A DNA stretch of 45,666 bases, taken from Microbacterium sp. SD291 (GTDB lineage Bacteria > Actinomycetota > Actinomycetes > Actinomycetales > Microbacteriaceae). Positions 1-8,197 of the stretch are shown in pieces. The position numbers were made by a program, and so were the translations under genes. Location: assembly GCF_017355365.1 (NCBI RefSeq), contig NZ_JADIJR010000025.1:1-45666 (forward strand), given 5' to 3'. The notes under the pieces are model-generated. The model was given only the letters and a program-made list of their open reading frames with translations, was not told the DNA's origin and ran no database searches. Each line of letters opens with the position of its first letter. Within the stretch, counting starts at the first letter, position 1.

Positions 1-1
1 C

Positions 2-319
2 TCAGCCACATCGGCCGGATGCCATCGGCTGCTGCGCGAGTACGATGCCCGCTGCGTGACGACGGCGGCCGAGATCCGCGAACTGTGGGGCGAGGGAGCA
101 TCGACTGCGCCGAGCGGCGACATCGCCGACCCTGACCGGCTGCGCCTGCTCGACGCCTTGAGCACGCGAGCGCGACTCCCTGCCGACGAACTCGTGCGAC
201 GCAGCGGACTCTCGCCAGAGCGGGTCGGCGCGCTGCTCGGCCTGCTGGAGCTCGAAGGCGCCGTCATCCGTGCCGAGACCGGCTGGCGACGGGCGGGAGC
301 GGCGGCCGCGAGCCGCTGA
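2..319 (+). CDS. dprA: DNA-processing protein DprA, C-terminal part
   Basis: Partial gene entering from the left edge; the reading frame is already open at base 2 and ends with TGA at 317-319. About 105 residues are visible. They cover the end of the Rossmann-like domain ([14 protein letters not shown]) and the C-terminal winged-helix domain ([22 protein letters not shown], then a second helix pair). DprA binds single-stranded DNA and loads RecA during natural transformation; in actinobacteria it usually lies beside comM-type and xerC genes, as here. The catalytically uninteresting winged helix alone could belong to other regulators, but the [14 protein letters not shown] segment and the xerC neighbour support DprA. 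The missing N-terminal part cannot be judged. Confidence 0.85.
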   Translation, partial: SATSAGCHRLLREYDARCVTTAAEIRELWGEGASTAPSGDIADPDRLRLLDALSTRARLPADELVRRSGLSPERVGALLGLLELEGAVIRAETGWRRAGAAAASR

Positions 320-401
320 GGGCAGGGGTGTGCGAGCGCCGGTCGCCCGTTCGGCGGCGAGGCGACGCGTGCGTCAGACGGCCCCCGGGCATGCTGTCAC
401 C

Positions 402-1304
402 ATGGAGTTCCGCTCGGCCGCCGAGGCGTTCGCCGATCACCTGCTGCAGGTGCGTCGGCTGTCGCCCGCGACGGTGCGCGCCTATCGCTCCGATCTGCGC
501 GACCTCGGAGTCTCGGCCGGCGACGCCGATCTGTCGGCCATCGACCTCGAGACGCTGCGCGACTGGCTCTGGCGCGCCACGCAGCGCGGCGACGCGCGGT
601 CGACGCTCGCCCGGCGGGCGGCCGCCGCCAGGTCGTTCTTCAGCTGGGCGCAGGAACAGGGGCTCGTCGAGCACGATCCGAGCGTGCGGCTGATCGCGCC
701 CAAGCGCGGACGCACCCTCCCGACCGTGGCCTCCGCGGATGCCATGACCGCACTCCTCGATCAGCAGCGCGCCGCAGCCGCCGGGGGAGACCCGCACGCC
801 CTGCGGGATCACGCGATCCTCGAGATGCTGTACGGCGCCGGCATCCGCGTGTCGGAGCTGTGCGGTCTGGACATCGACGACCTCGACCTCGATCGCGGCA
901 CCGGTCGAGTCCTCGGCAAGGGATCCAAGGAGAGAGTCGTCCCATACGGGATTCCCGCCCGAGACGCCGTCGGTGCCTACCTGACCAGGGGGCGGCCTGC
1001 ACTCGCCTCCCGCTCGGACAAGGCTTCCCCGGCGCTGTTCCTCGGCGCGAGAGGCGGTCGGATCGGCGCGCGCGCCGTCTACACGCTGGTCGCCGAGGTG
1101 CTCGCCCCCCACGTCGGAGCGGCCACGATCGGTCCGCACGCGCTGCGCCACACCGCCGCGACCCACCTGCTCGACGGCGGAGCGGACCTGCGCGCAGTCC
1201 AGGAGATCCTCGGACACGCGAGTCTCGGGACCACCCAGATCTACACGCATGTGTCAGCCGAGCGGCTGACGGCGACCTACCGTCTCGCGCACCCCCGCGC
1301 CTGA
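402..1304 (+). CDS. xerC: Tyrosine recombinase XerC
   Basis: 300-residue site-specific recombinase of the XerC/XerD type, which resolves chromosome dimers at dif sites near the division septum with FtsK. The N-terminal SAM-like core-binding domain spans about residues 1-90 ([23 protein letters not shown]). The catalytic domain shows the first Arg in [12 protein letters not shown] (near 149), the beta-hairpin Lys in [23 protein letters not shown] (near 245), the LGH box and the nucleophile Tyr in QIYTHVS (near 280). I chose ATG 402 because it gives the usual family length. An upstream in-frame start at 270 would overlap dprA and add 44 low-complexity residues. CATGCT lies 6 nt before ATG 402, a weak leaderless -10 candidate. 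The gene converges on the M23 peptidase with a 29-bp gap. Confidence 0.95.
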   Translation: MEFRSAAEAFADHLLQVRRLSPATVRAYRSDLRDLGVSAGDADLSAIDLETLRDWLWRATQRGDARSTLARRAAAARSFFSWAQEQGLVEHDPSVRLIAPKRGRTLPTVASADAMTALLDQQRAAAAGGDPHALRDHAILEMLYGAGIRVSELCGLDIDDLDLDRGTGRVLGKGSKERVVPYGIPARDAVGAYLTRGRPALASRSDKASPALFLGARGGRIGARAVYTLVAEVLAPHVGAATIGPHALRHTAATHLLDGGADLRAVQEILGHASLGTTQIYTHVSAERLTATYRLAHPRA

Positions 1305-1333
1305 ACCGCGTCGCGGTCGACGTCTGCCACAGC

Positions 1334-1909
1334 TCACAGCGGCCGGCAACAGGGGAGCAGGATCGCGCGCGGCACGTCGCCGAACATCAGCATCGGGTTG
1401 ATGTAGTCGCCGTCGAGCCGCACGCCCAGGTGCATCGTCCCGGAAGGCGCGTGGCCTCCGGCATCCACAGTGCCGATCACATCGCCCGCGGAGACGACGT
1501 CACCGGGGGAGAGCGTCGACGAGAGCGGCTCGAACGTGGAGACGTACCCTCCCGCATGCTCGATCGTGAGCAGCGGACGATCGACGACCGTGCCGCGGAA
1601 CGCGACGACGCCGTCCGCGGGCGCGCGCACCGACCTGTCGGGAGACGCCACCACGTCCACGCCGCGATGGCCGGCGCCGTATTCGTGCGCTGGTGCGCGG
1701 TAGGGCACCGCGACGTCTCGCGCCCCGGCGAACGGCCACTCCCACACGGGGTGCTCCTCCTCTGTGGCCGGATCCGCGTTCGTCGGTCCCGCGGCCACGG
1801 ACGCCGCCGCGTGGGCAGGCGCGACGTCACCGGCCGGGGTCACGAGCACGGCCAGGAGCACGGCCGCGAGCATGAGCAGGGCGGGGGCCGGACGTTCGCG
1901 GATGCGCAT
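1334..1909 (-). CDS. Secreted M23 family metallopeptidase (LytM-like)
   Basis: Peptidoglycan endopeptidase-like protein of 191 residues. An N-terminal signal peptide (MRIRERPAPALLMLAAVLLAVLVTPAGD, ending near AHA) is followed directly by one M23 domain. The zinc ligands are visible as HRGVD and as the His in TMHLGVRL. The first His of the classical HxH motif is replaced by Thr. This substitution is frequent in the actinobacterial branch of the family, but it means activity is not certain. The start is placed at ATG 1909, because GGAGG lies 9 nt upstream in the right position; ATG 1918 is a possible alternative. A lone M23 gene between xerC and rpsB is a common actinobacterial arrangement. Role inferred: cell wall remodelling outside the membrane. 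Confidence 0.85.
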   Translation of the reverse strand: MRIRERPAPALLMLAAVLLAVLVTPAGDVAPAHAAASVAAGPTNADPATEEEHPVWEWPFAGARDVAVPYRAPAHEYGAGHRGVDVVASPDRSVRAPADGVVAFRGTVVDRPLLTIEHAGGYVSTFEPLSSTLSPGDVVSAGDVIGTVDAGGHAPSGTMHLGVRLDGDYINPMLMFGDVPRAILLPCCRPL

Positions 1910-2029
1910 GCCGCCCATCCTCCGCTGCCGTCCGGGAGCCGGTTCGGCGGATCCGGCCGAGCCACGGCGGATGAGGAGGGATGCCGGAGCCGCCATGGCG
2001 TGCAGGGTGAGTCATGCGGCGGCATCCTG

Positions 2030-2226
2030 TATGCTGGACGAGCACCTCGAAATCGGGGTGACTACGCGTGCCCAGAGCGACCGGCGCCTGCACAGGCAGA
2101 GGTCGCGGCATCCACACCCACAGGTCCCACTCACGAGCGGGCGGGTGTGCGCCGGGCACCAGGAAGTCCGATCAGCAGATCGGCAGAAACCTCAACGGCG
2201 CTCAGCGCCAGAACAAGGAGACGACC
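2030..2226 (+). promoter_or_regulatory. Structured 5' leader of rpsB, possible S2 autoregulatory element
   Basis: The 230-bp gap before rpsB holds a possible -10 box TATGCT (2030-2035) without a convincing -35. Several hairpins follow: 8-bp arms at 2043-2050/2053-2060; a 7-bp pair CACACCC (2113-2119)/GGGTGTG (2143-2149); a perfect CCGATC-AGCA-GATCGG hairpin (2168-2183); and GGCGCT-C-AGCGCC (2197-2209), which ends 5 nt before the Shine-Dalgarno AAGGAG (2215-2220). E. coli rpsB-tsf is known to be repressed by excess S2 through its leader. A similar role here is inference from position and structure only. Confidence 0.5.
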
Positions 2227-3156
2227 ATGGCTGTGGTCACCATCCGCCAGCTGCTCGACAGCGGCGTGCACTTCGGACACCAGACCCGCCGGTGGAACCC
2301 GAAGGTGAAGCGCTTCATCCTCACCGAGCGCAGCGGCATCCACATCATCGACCTGCAGCAGTCGCTGGGCTACATCGACAAGGCCTACGACTTCGTCAAG
2401 GAGACCGTCGCCCACGGCGGCACGATCCTCTTCGTCGGCACGAAGAAGCAGGCGCAGGAGATCCTCGCCGAGCAGGCGACCCGCGTGGGCCAGCCCTTCG
2501 TCAACCAGCGCTGGCTCGGTGGACTCCTCACCAACTTCCAGACGATCTCCAAGCGTCTCGCACGCATGAAGGAGCTCGAGGAGCTCGACTACGAGACCCC
2601 GGCGAACAGCGGCTTCACCAAGAAGGAGCTCCTGCTCAAGAAGCGCGAGCTCGACAAGCTGCACAAGTCGCTCGGCGGAATCCGCAACCTCACCAAGACG
2701 CCTTCGGCGATCTGGGTCGTCGACGCCAAGCGCGAGCACCTCGCCATCGACGAGGCCAAGAAGCTCGGCATCCCGGTGATCGGCATCCTCGACACGAACG
2801 CGGACCCGGACGACTTCCAGTACCCGATCCCCGGCAACGACGACGCGATCCGCTCCGTCTCGCTGCTGACCCGCATCATCGCGGACGCCGCGGCCGAGGG
2901 CCTGCAGCAGAAGCACAACCCGGAGACCGGCGACGCTGAGCCGCTGGCCGACTGGGAGCGCGAGCTCCTCGAGACCCCGGCCGAGGAGACCGCTGAGGCT
3001 CCCGCTGCTGAGGCTCCCGCTGCCGAGGCTCCCGCCGAGGAAGCTGCCGCCGAGGAGGCTGCTGCTGAGGCTCCGGCCGAGGACGCAGCCGTCGAGACCG
3101 AGGCCGTCGAGACCGAGGCCGCCGAGGCCGAGGTCGTCGAGGCCGACGCCAAGTAA
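2227..3156 (+). CDS. rpsB: 30S ribosomal protein S2 with acidic Ala/Glu tail
   Basis: 309-residue S2, clearly recognised from [31 protein letters not shown] start, the LGGLLTNF segment and [19 protein letters not shown]2 binds late on the back of the 30S subunit and is needed for S1 or leader-mRNA engagement. The start is ATG 2227, preceded by AAGGAG at 2215-2220; the longer open frame upstream is the untranslated leader. The last 60 or so residues are a low-complexity Ala/Glu/Pro tail absent from short S2 proteins but common in actinobacteria. It is followed 50 bp later by tsf, the conserved rpsB-tsf operon. Codon use is strongly biased to C-ending codons, as expected for a highly expressed gene. 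Confidence 0.98.
   Translation: MAVVTIRQLLDSGVHFGHQTRRWNPKVKRFILTERSGIHIIDLQQSLGYIDKAYDFVKETVAHGGTILFVGTKKQAQEILAEQATRVGQPFVNQRWLGGLLTNFQTISKRLARMKELEELDYETPANSGFTKKELLLKKRELDKLHKSLGGIRNLTKTPSAIWVVDAKREHLAIDEAKKLGIPVIGILDTNADPDDFQYPIPGNDDAIRSVSLLTRIIADAAAEGLQQKHNPETGDAEPLADWERELLETPAEETAEAPAAEAPAAEAPAEEAAAEEAAAEAPAEDAAVETEAVETEAAEAEVVEADAK
2992..3036 (+). repeat. 15-bp tandem repeat x3 in the rpsB 3' end
   Basis: Three adjacent 15-bp units (2992-3006, 3007-3021, 3022-3036) encode AEAPA three times. The first two are identical and the third has two third-position changes. They sit at the start of the acidic tail of S2 and could vary in copy number by slippage. Confidence 0.8.
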
Positions 3157-3206
3157 TCCCCGCGACACCACGCACACCCACATCACGAAGCAAGGAGCCA
3201 CCACAC

Positions 3207-4034
3207 ATGGCCAACTTCACCATCGCCGACCTCAAGGCGCTGCGTGAGCAGCTCGGCACGGGAATGGTCGACACCAAGAAGGCGCTCGAGGAGGCTGACG
3301 GAGACGTCGAGAAGGCCACCGAGATCCTGCGCCTGAAGGGTGCCAAGGGCAACGCGAAGCGCGCTGACCGTTCCACCAGCGAGGGCCTCATCGTCGCTCG
3401 CGAACAGGACGGCGCAGTGACGCTCATCGAGCTCGCCTGCGAGACCGACTTCGTCGCGAAGAACGAGCGTTTCATCGCGCTGTCAGACAAGGTCGCCGAC
3501 GCCGTCGCCGCCGTCAAGGCGGACTCGGTCGAGGCCGGACTCGCCGCCCAGGCGGGCGACAAGACCGTCGAGACGGTCATCTCGGAAGAGGCCGCGATCA
3601 TCGGCGAGAAGGTCGAACTGCGCCGCGTGCGCACGATCTCGGGCGACAAGGTCGAGGTGTACATGCACCGCACCAGCAAGGACCTGCCGCCGCAGATCGG
3701 CGTCGTCGTCGCCTACACGGGTGAAGACGATGAGACCGCTCGCAGCATCGCGCAGCACATCTCGTTCGCGAACCCGTCGTACCTGTCCCGCGAGGACGTC
3801 CCGACCGACGCCGTCGAGAAGGAGCGCGAGATCGTCACCGAGATCTCGCGCAACGAGGGCAAGCCGGAGGCGGCTCTGCCCAAGATCGTCGAGGGGCGCG
3901 TGTCCGCGTTCATCAAGCAGGTCGCCCTGCTCGAGCAGGACTACGCCAAGGACAGCAAGATCTCTGTCGCCCAGGTGGCGAAGGACGCCGGTATCACCGT
4001 GACGGACTTCGCGCGCTTCAAGGTCGGCGCGTAA
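3207..4034 (+). CDS. tsf: Translation elongation factor Ts
   Basis: 275-residue EF-Ts, the nucleotide exchange factor that regenerates EF-Tu-GTP. It has an N-terminal UBA-like domain (FTIADLKALREQLGTGMVDTKKALEEADGD), the EF-Tu-contacting TDFVAKN motif near residue 80, and a full-length dimerisation/core domain through to VTDFARFKVGA. The start ATG 3207 has AAGGAG 9 nt upstream. Second gene of the rpsB-tsf operon, followed at once by a strong intrinsic terminator, which separates it from pyrH. Confidence 0.98.
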   Translation: MANFTIADLKALREQLGTGMVDTKKALEEADGDVEKATEILRLKGAKGNAKRADRSTSEGLIVAREQDGAVTLIELACETDFVAKNERFIALSDKVADAVAAVKADSVEAGLAAQAGDKTVETVISEEAAIIGEKVELRRVRTISGDKVEVYMHRTSKDLPPQIGVVVAYTGEDDETARSIAQHISFANPSYLSREDVPTDAVEKEREIVTEISRNEGKPEAALPKIVEGRVSAFIKQVALLEQDYAKDSKISVAQVAKDAGITVTDFARFKVGA

Positions 4035-4042
4035 CACTGCGG

Positions 4043-4079
4043 AAGGGGTTCGGATCGACGCGATCCGAACCCCTTCTTC
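4043..4079 (+). terminator. Rho-independent terminator after tsf
   Basis: Perfect 15-bp inverted repeat (4043-4057 and 4061-4075) with a 3-nt ACG loop, followed by a short T-rich stretch (CTTCTTC overlapping the arm end). It begins 9 bp after the tsf stop and should end the rpsB-tsf transcript. Confidence 0.9.
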
Positions 4080-4127
4080 ATGCCCAGAAGGCACTATCTT
4101 GAATCGGGACGAGAGGACAACACACCC

Positions 4128-4844
4128 ATGACCGAACGCACCGGACGCCGCCGCGTCCTTCTGAAGCTCTCCGGTGAGGCATTCGGAGCCGGCCAGCTGG
4201 GAGTGAACCCCGACGTCGTCAGCCAGATCGCCCGTGACATCGCGGCAGCGGTCGATCGCGTCGAGATCGCGATCGTCGTCGGCGGAGGCAACTTCTTCCG
4301 CGGCGCCGAACTCAGCCAGCGCGGCATGGACCGTGGTCGCGCGGACTACATGGGCATGCTCGGGACCGTCATGAACGCCCTTGCCCTGCAGGACTTCCTC
4401 GAGCAGGCCGGCGCTCCGACGCGCGTGCAGTCGGCGATCTCGATGACCCAGGTCGCCGAGCCCTACATCCCGCTGCGCGCCGAGCGCCACATGGAGAAGG
4501 GCCGCGTCGTCGTCTTCGGCGCCGGCGCCGGGCTGCCCTACTTCTCGACCGACACGGTCGCGGCGCAGCGTGCGCTCGAGATCGGCGCCCAGGAGGTGCT
4601 CGTCGCGAAGAACGGCGTCGACGCGATCTACACCGCCGACCCGAACAAGCACGCCGACGCCGAGCGCATCGACCGCGTGACGTACCGCGACGCACTGCAG
4701 CGCGGTCTCAAGGTCGTGGACTCGACCGCCTTCAGCCTCTGCATGGACAACAACATGGACATGCGCGTGTTCGGCATGGAGCCGGCCGGCAACGTGACGC
4801 GCGCGCTGCTCGGCGAGCCCATCGGCACGCTGGTCACCGCCTGA
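4128..4844 (+). CDS. pyrH: Uridylate kinase
   Basis: 238-residue UMP kinase of the amino acid kinase fold, which makes UDP for RNA, DNA and cell wall precursor synthesis. The N-terminal phosphate loop is [11 protein letters not shown]; the [13 protein letters not shown] and [23 protein letters not shown] segments are diagnostic, as is the C-terminal ATP-binding [17 protein letters not shown] 4128 fits the family length; the open frame continues 16 codons upstream into the terminator and is rejected. A possible -10 TATCTT lies at 4095-4100, giving a leader of about 20 nt. The conserved pyrH-frr order follows. Confidence 0.97.
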   Translation: MTERTGRRRVLLKLSGEAFGAGQLGVNPDVVSQIARDIAAAVDRVEIAIVVGGGNFFRGAELSQRGMDRGRADYMGMLGTVMNALALQDFLEQAGAPTRVQSAISMTQVAEPYIPLRAERHMEKGRVVVFGAGAGLPYFSTDTVAAQRALEIGAQEVLVAKNGVDAIYTADPNKHADAERIDRVTYRDALQRGLKVVDSTAFSLCMDNNMDMRVFGMEPAGNVTRALLGEPIGTLVTA

Positions 4845-4860
4845 GCGCCTTCCAGGGCGC
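4845..4860 (+). terminator. Small hairpin between pyrH and frr
   Basis: GCGCC (4845-4849) pairs with GGCGC (4856-4860) around a 6-nt loop directly after the pyrH stop. There is no T tract, so it may be an attenuator or mRNA-end stabiliser rather than a full terminator. Confidence 0.35.
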
Positions 4861-4911
4861 GACGGCTTCGACCGATAGAATTCACAGAACACCCCGACGA
4901 TAGGAGTCACC

Positions 4912-5466
4912 GTGATCGCGGACGTCCTCGCTGAAACCACCTCTCGCATGTCGCGGGCGGTCGAAGCCGCCAAGGAGGACTTCGCAACGGTCCGAACCGG
5001 CCGCGCGAACCCGCAGCTGTTCCAGAAGGTGCTCGTCGACTACTACGGGACCCCGACCCCGCTCGCACAGCTCGCCTCCCTGGCCAACCAGGAGGCGCGC
5101 ACCCTCATCATCACGCCGTACGACAAGTCGGCGCTGAAGGGGATCGAGCAGGCGATCCGCGACATGCCGAACCTCGGCGCGAACCCGACCAACGACGGCA
5201 ACCTCGTGCGGGTCACGATGCCCGAGCTGACGGCAGAGCGTCGCAAGGAGTACGTCAAGCTCGTGAAGACCAAGGCGGAGGACGCGAAGGTCCACGTCCG
5301 CGGCATCCGCCGCAAGGCCAAGGACGAGCTCGACGCTCTGAAGAGCGAGCTCGGAGAAGACGAGATCGCCCGGGGCGAGAAGGAACTCGACGCCCTCACG
5401 CGCCAGCACGTCGACCTCATCGACGACGCACTCAAGCGCAAAGAGGCTGAACTCCTCGAGGTGTAG
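4912..5466 (+). CDS. frr: Ribosome recycling factor
   Basis: 184-residue RRF, which with EF-G splits post-termination ribosomes. The three-helix bundle with the hinge-held second domain is complete: [42 protein letters not shown], the [23 protein letters not shown] signature, and a charged C-terminal helix. The start is GTG 4912, with TAGGAG 5 nt upstream. A TAGAAT -10 candidate at 4876-4881 would give frr its own promoter. It is followed 5 bp later by cdsA, so the two are probably cotranscribed. Confidence 0.97.
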   Translation: MIADVLAETTSRMSRAVEAAKEDFATVRTGRANPQLFQKVLVDYYGTPTPLAQLASLANQEARTLIITPYDKSALKGIEQAIRDMPNLGANPTNDGNLVRVTMPELTAERRKEYVKLVKTKAEDAKVHVRGIRRKAKDELDALKSELGEDEIARGEKELDALTRQHVDLIDDALKRKEAELLEV

Positions 5467-5471
5467 GCGGC

Positions 5472-6611
5472 ATGTCCGACGATCCAACCGACGCCGAACG
5501 CGGCAAGCCGCAGACACGCCGAGAGGCGCGCGACGCGGGGACGCCGGCCGACGGCGTCCCGCTCGCGGATCCGGCGTTCCCCGCGTTCGATTCCTCCAGC
5601 ATCCCTCCGCGCCCGCCGCTGCCCCCCGATGAGACCGGGCCGGTTGAGCCCGGTCTGGACACGGCCGATCACCATGCGATCCGTGAGCAGTGGCGCGCCG
5701 CGCGCGACGAGCTGGGCACCCACGTGTCCCATGCCAAGGATCAGCTCGACCAGGCGAACGAGCGCATCAAGCAGCGCACCGGACGCGACCTGATCCTCGC
5801 GATCGTCATCGGGCTCGCGTTCGGCGCGGCCGTGCTCGGCTCCCTGCTGTTCATCAAGGCCCTGTTCGTCCCGTTCGCCCTCGCCGCCGCGCTCCTCGGC
5901 GTCTTCGAGCTCTCCCGCGCGCTGCGCAGCTCCGGGCGCCGGATCGACGTGGTGCCGCAGCTGATCGCCGCGGGCCTCCTCGTCCTCTCGGCGTACTTCG
6001 TCCAGGTGTGGCTGGTGTGGGTGCTGCTGTTCTTCGCCGTCGCGTTCGTGATCGTGTGGCGACTCGTCGCCCAGATGGTCGCCAAGGACGGACGCACCTA
6101 CGGCGACGTTCTGGCGGATGCCGTCATCGGCGGCTTCGTGCAGGTGTACGTCCCGTTCCTCGCCGCCGTCGCGCTGATCCTGCTCAAGCAGGAGGGCGGC
6201 CAGTGGTGGGTGCTGGGCTTCATCGTGGTCGCCGTGGCCGCCGACACCGGGGCGTACGCCGCCGGTCTCGCGTTCGGCCGTCATCCGATGGCGCCGAAGA
6301 TCAGTCCTAAGAAGACCTGGGAGGGCTTCGGGGGTGCTGTGATCGCCTCGATCGCGGCCGGAGTTCTCCTCGCCCTCTTCCTCCTCGAGCTGCCATGGTG
6401 GGCGGGCGTCCTGTTCGGCGGCGCGATCCTGCTCTCGGCGACACTGGGAGACCTCGGCGAGTCGATGCTCAAGCGCGACCTCGGCATCAAGGACATGAGC
6501 TCCTGGCTACCGGGGCACGGCGGGCTCCTCGACCGGCTCGACAGCATCCTGCCCTCGACGATCCCCGCGCTTTGCCTCTATTTCCTCTTCTCTCCCTGGG
6601 TGGTGCTCTGA
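5472..6611 (+). CDS. cdsA: Phosphatidate cytidylyltransferase
   Basis: 379-residue integral membrane enzyme that makes CDP-diacylglycerol from CTP and phosphatidic acid, the branch point for phospholipids. After a hydrophilic N-terminal extension of about 100 residues (Pro-rich, then a short helix), seven to eight membrane segments follow. The CDS signature is perfect near residues 331-358: SMLKRDLGIKD followed by MSSWLPGHGGLLDRLDS. Located 5 bp after frr, the usual frr-cdsA operon. The next gene starts inside its stop codon (ATGA overlap). The neighbour usually seen next in actinobacteria, rlmN, is not present here. Confidence 0.96.
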   Translation: MSDDPTDAERGKPQTRREARDAGTPADGVPLADPAFPAFDSSSIPPRPPLPPDETGPVEPGLDTADHHAIREQWRAARDELGTHVSHAKDQLDQANERIKQRTGRDLILAIVIGLAFGAAVLGSLLFIKALFVPFALAAALLGVFELSRALRSSGRRIDVVPQLIAAGLLVLSAYFVQVWLVWVLLFFAVAFVIVWRLVAQMVAKDGRTYGDVLADAVIGGFVQVYVPFLAAVALILLKQEGGQWWVLGFIVVAVAADTGAYAAGLAFGRHPMAPKISPKKTWEGFGGAVIASIAAGVLLALFLLELPWWAGVLFGGAILLSATLGDLGESMLKRDLGIKDMSSWLPGHGGLLDRLDSILPSTIPALCLYFLFSPWVVL

Positions 6612-7186
6612 TGGCCTCGGACGATGTCCTGGACGCGGGCGCGCAGGCGCGACCGGCGTTCTCCCTCGCAGGCGGCCGTGATCTCGGCTATCACCGTGCG
6701 GCGGTCGACACATTCCTCACGGCCGCGCGACAGGCTTTCGAGGGGAACGGCGACCTGACCGCGGCCGAGGTGCGCGTCGCGTCCTTCCCGCTCGTCAAGG
6801 GCGGGTACGTCGTCGCCGAAGTCGATGCGGCACTCGGCCGTGTCGAGGATGCCCTCGCAGGACGTGAGCGCGACCGGGTGGTCCGCACGCAGGGAGCAGG
6901 AGCCTGGGTGGACCAGGCGCGCGAGGACGCGCAGGTGATCCTCGATCACCTCGCCCGGCCGCAGCGCCAGCGGTTCGCGCGAACCGGCCTCCTCGGCTTC
7001 GGCTACCGCATCGACGAGGTCGATCATGTCGCCACGCGCATCGTCCGGTATCTCCGTGACGGCGAGCCGCTCACCGCGGAGCAGTTGCGCTCGGCGGCCT
7101 TCCGGATGCAGCGCGGCGGGTACCGCGAGGAGCAGGTCGATGCGCTGCTGGACGCCGTCGTCGATGTGATCCTCGCCGTCCGCTGA
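6611..7186 (+). CDS. DivIVA-domain protein with two domain copies
   Basis: 191-residue soluble protein with two copies of the short DivIVA-type motif. The first reads DLGYHRAAVDTFL, then VRVASFPLVKGGYVVAEVDAAL. The second reads GFGYRIDEVDHVATRIVRYL, then RSAAFRMQRGGYREEQVDALLD. This is the family called DivIVA domain-containing protein, in which the motif occurs without the long coiled coil of true DivIVA/Wag31. A short region of about 40 residues separates the copies. The start codon ATG 6611 overlaps the cdsA stop, so the two are translationally coupled. Role inferred from context: polar growth or envelope assembly. A true scaffold role is uncertain because no long coiled coil is visible. 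Confidence 0.75.
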   Translation: MASDDVLDAGAQARPAFSLAGGRDLGYHRAAVDTFLTAARQAFEGNGDLTAAEVRVASFPLVKGGYVVAEVDAALGRVEDALAGRERDRVVRTQGAGAWVDQAREDAQVILDHLARPQRQRFARTGLLGFGYRIDEVDHVATRIVRYLRDGEPLTAEQLRSAAFRMQRGGYREEQVDALLDAVVDVILAVR

Positions 7187-7218
7187 AGCCTCCCATGGTC
7201 GTCCCAGCGACCTGTGCG

Positions 7219-7224
7219 TAGAAT
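7219..7224 (+). promoter_or_regulatory. -10 box TAGAAT for the Rpf-like gene
   Basis: TAGAAT ends 10 nt before GTG 7235, giving a near-leaderless transcript. No convincing -35 hexamer is seen. Confidence 0.55.
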
Positions 7225-7234
7225 GTCAGGCATC

Positions 7235-7900
7235 GTGAACTCCCGAAACGACTTGACCATCGAACGAGAAGACGTCCTGCCGGTCCCCTCGCCCGCGGCT
7301 CTCTCGGCTCGAAGGAGTACCCGCCGTCACAGGGTCGCCGGCTTCGTCGCCGGTCTCGCGGTCGTGGGATTCGCCGCGGCGATGGTGGCGCCGACGGGCG
7401 TCGCGCTCGCGGAGCCGGTCGCGGAGACCGCACCGGAATCGGTGTACTCGGCGGCGCTCGGCGACACGCAGAACCTCACCGTGACGGTCGAGGGCGCGGC
7501 GATCGCTCCCGTCGCGCGTGGTGCGTTCACGGTCTACGTCACGCCCAAGCCGACGCCCACGCCCGAGCCGGCCGCGTCCCGTGGCGGCGGTGGAGGGGGC
7601 GGCCCGCTGTTCTACACCGGCGGAGGCGCTCCGGCTGAGTGGATGGCGGCTGCCGGCATCGCCGAGTCCGACTGGGGCTACGTCGATTACATCGTCTCCC
7701 GCGAGAGCGGCTGGAACCCGAATGCGACCAACAGCTCGTCGGGTGCCTGCGGCCTCGTGCAGGCGCTGCCCTGCAGCAAGGTCCCGGGGAACGGCTACGA
7801 CCCGGTCGACAACCTGCGCTGGGCGAATGACTACGCCACCGGCCGCTACGGCAGCTGGGCGGGCGCGCAGGCGTTCTGGTCGAACAACCACTGGTGGTGA
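7235..7900 (+). CDS. Secreted lytic-transglycosylase/Rpf-like protein
   Basis: Exported protein of 221 residues. The N-terminal part is basic, followed by a hydrophobic signal segment (VAGFVAGLAVVGFAAAMVAPTGVALAEP). A spacer contains PKPTPTPEPAASRGGGGGGG, a flexible Pro/Gly linker. The C-terminal lysozyme-like domain runs from AEWMAAAGIAESDWGYVDYIVSRESGWNP to the end. The Glu of RESGW is the expected catalytic acid, and SGACGLVQALPCSKVP carries a Cys pair. It probably cleaves peptidoglycan glycan strands. I chose GTG 7235: TAGAAT at 7219-7224 is a good -10 box that places the transcript start a few bases upstream. The alternative GTG 7214 would lie upstream of that -10. Confidence 0.85.
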   Translation: MNSRNDLTIEREDVLPVPSPAALSARRSTRRHRVAGFVAGLAVVGFAAAMVAPTGVALAEPVAETAPESVYSAALGDTQNLTVTVEGAAIAPVARGAFTVYVTPKPTPTPEPAASRGGGGGGGPLFYTGGGAPAEWMAAAGIAESDWGYVDYIVSRESGWNPNATNSSSGACGLVQALPCSKVPGNGYDPVDNLRWANDYATGRYGSWAGAQAFWSNNHWW

Positions 7901-7909
7901 GCAGGCGTC

Positions 7910-8197
7910 ATGCCACGCTCCCGCCGACGGACTCCATCGCGCCCTGACTCCGACGACTCGCTGGACCGGCTGCTCGCCTCCTGGAAGCGGACCGAGATCC
8001 GGCGCGGGGTCGAATGGACCGTGCAGCCCGTCTCGGCACCGCAGGCGCTGAAGGAGTACAGCTGCCCCGGATGCGGACGCGGCATCGAACCGGGCGTCGC
8101 CCACCTCGTGGCCTGGCGCTCCGACGGTGTGCTCGGCGATGCCGCCGACCTCGCCGCGCGCCGGCACTGGCACACTCACTGTTGGAGGATCGCGTGA
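7910..8197 (+). CDS. Small zinc-ribbon-like protein, function unknown
   Basis: 95-residue basic protein. The N-terminus is Arg-rich (MPRSRRRTPSRPD). The rest carries a putative zinc site CPGCGRGIEPGVAHLVAW, then RRHWHTHCWRIA near the C-terminus, so CxxC plus His/Cys ligands. I do not recognise a characterised family; similar small proteins occur in actinomycetes and are sometimes loosely named ATP/GTP-binding. It starts 9 bp after the Rpf-like gene, and its stop overlaps the next gene's GTG start (GTGA), so it is translationally coupled to the alpha/beta hydrolase. Confidence 0.75.
   Translation: MPRSRRRTPSRPDSDDSLDRLLASWKRTEIRRGVEWTVQPVSAPQALKEYSCPGCGRGIEPGVAHLVAWRSDGVLGDAADLAARRHWHTHCWRIA

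Noticed and set aside
3483..4973. 496-aa minus-strand frame over tsf and pyrH
   Set aside because: Antisense to two unmistakable core genes and crossing a terminator.
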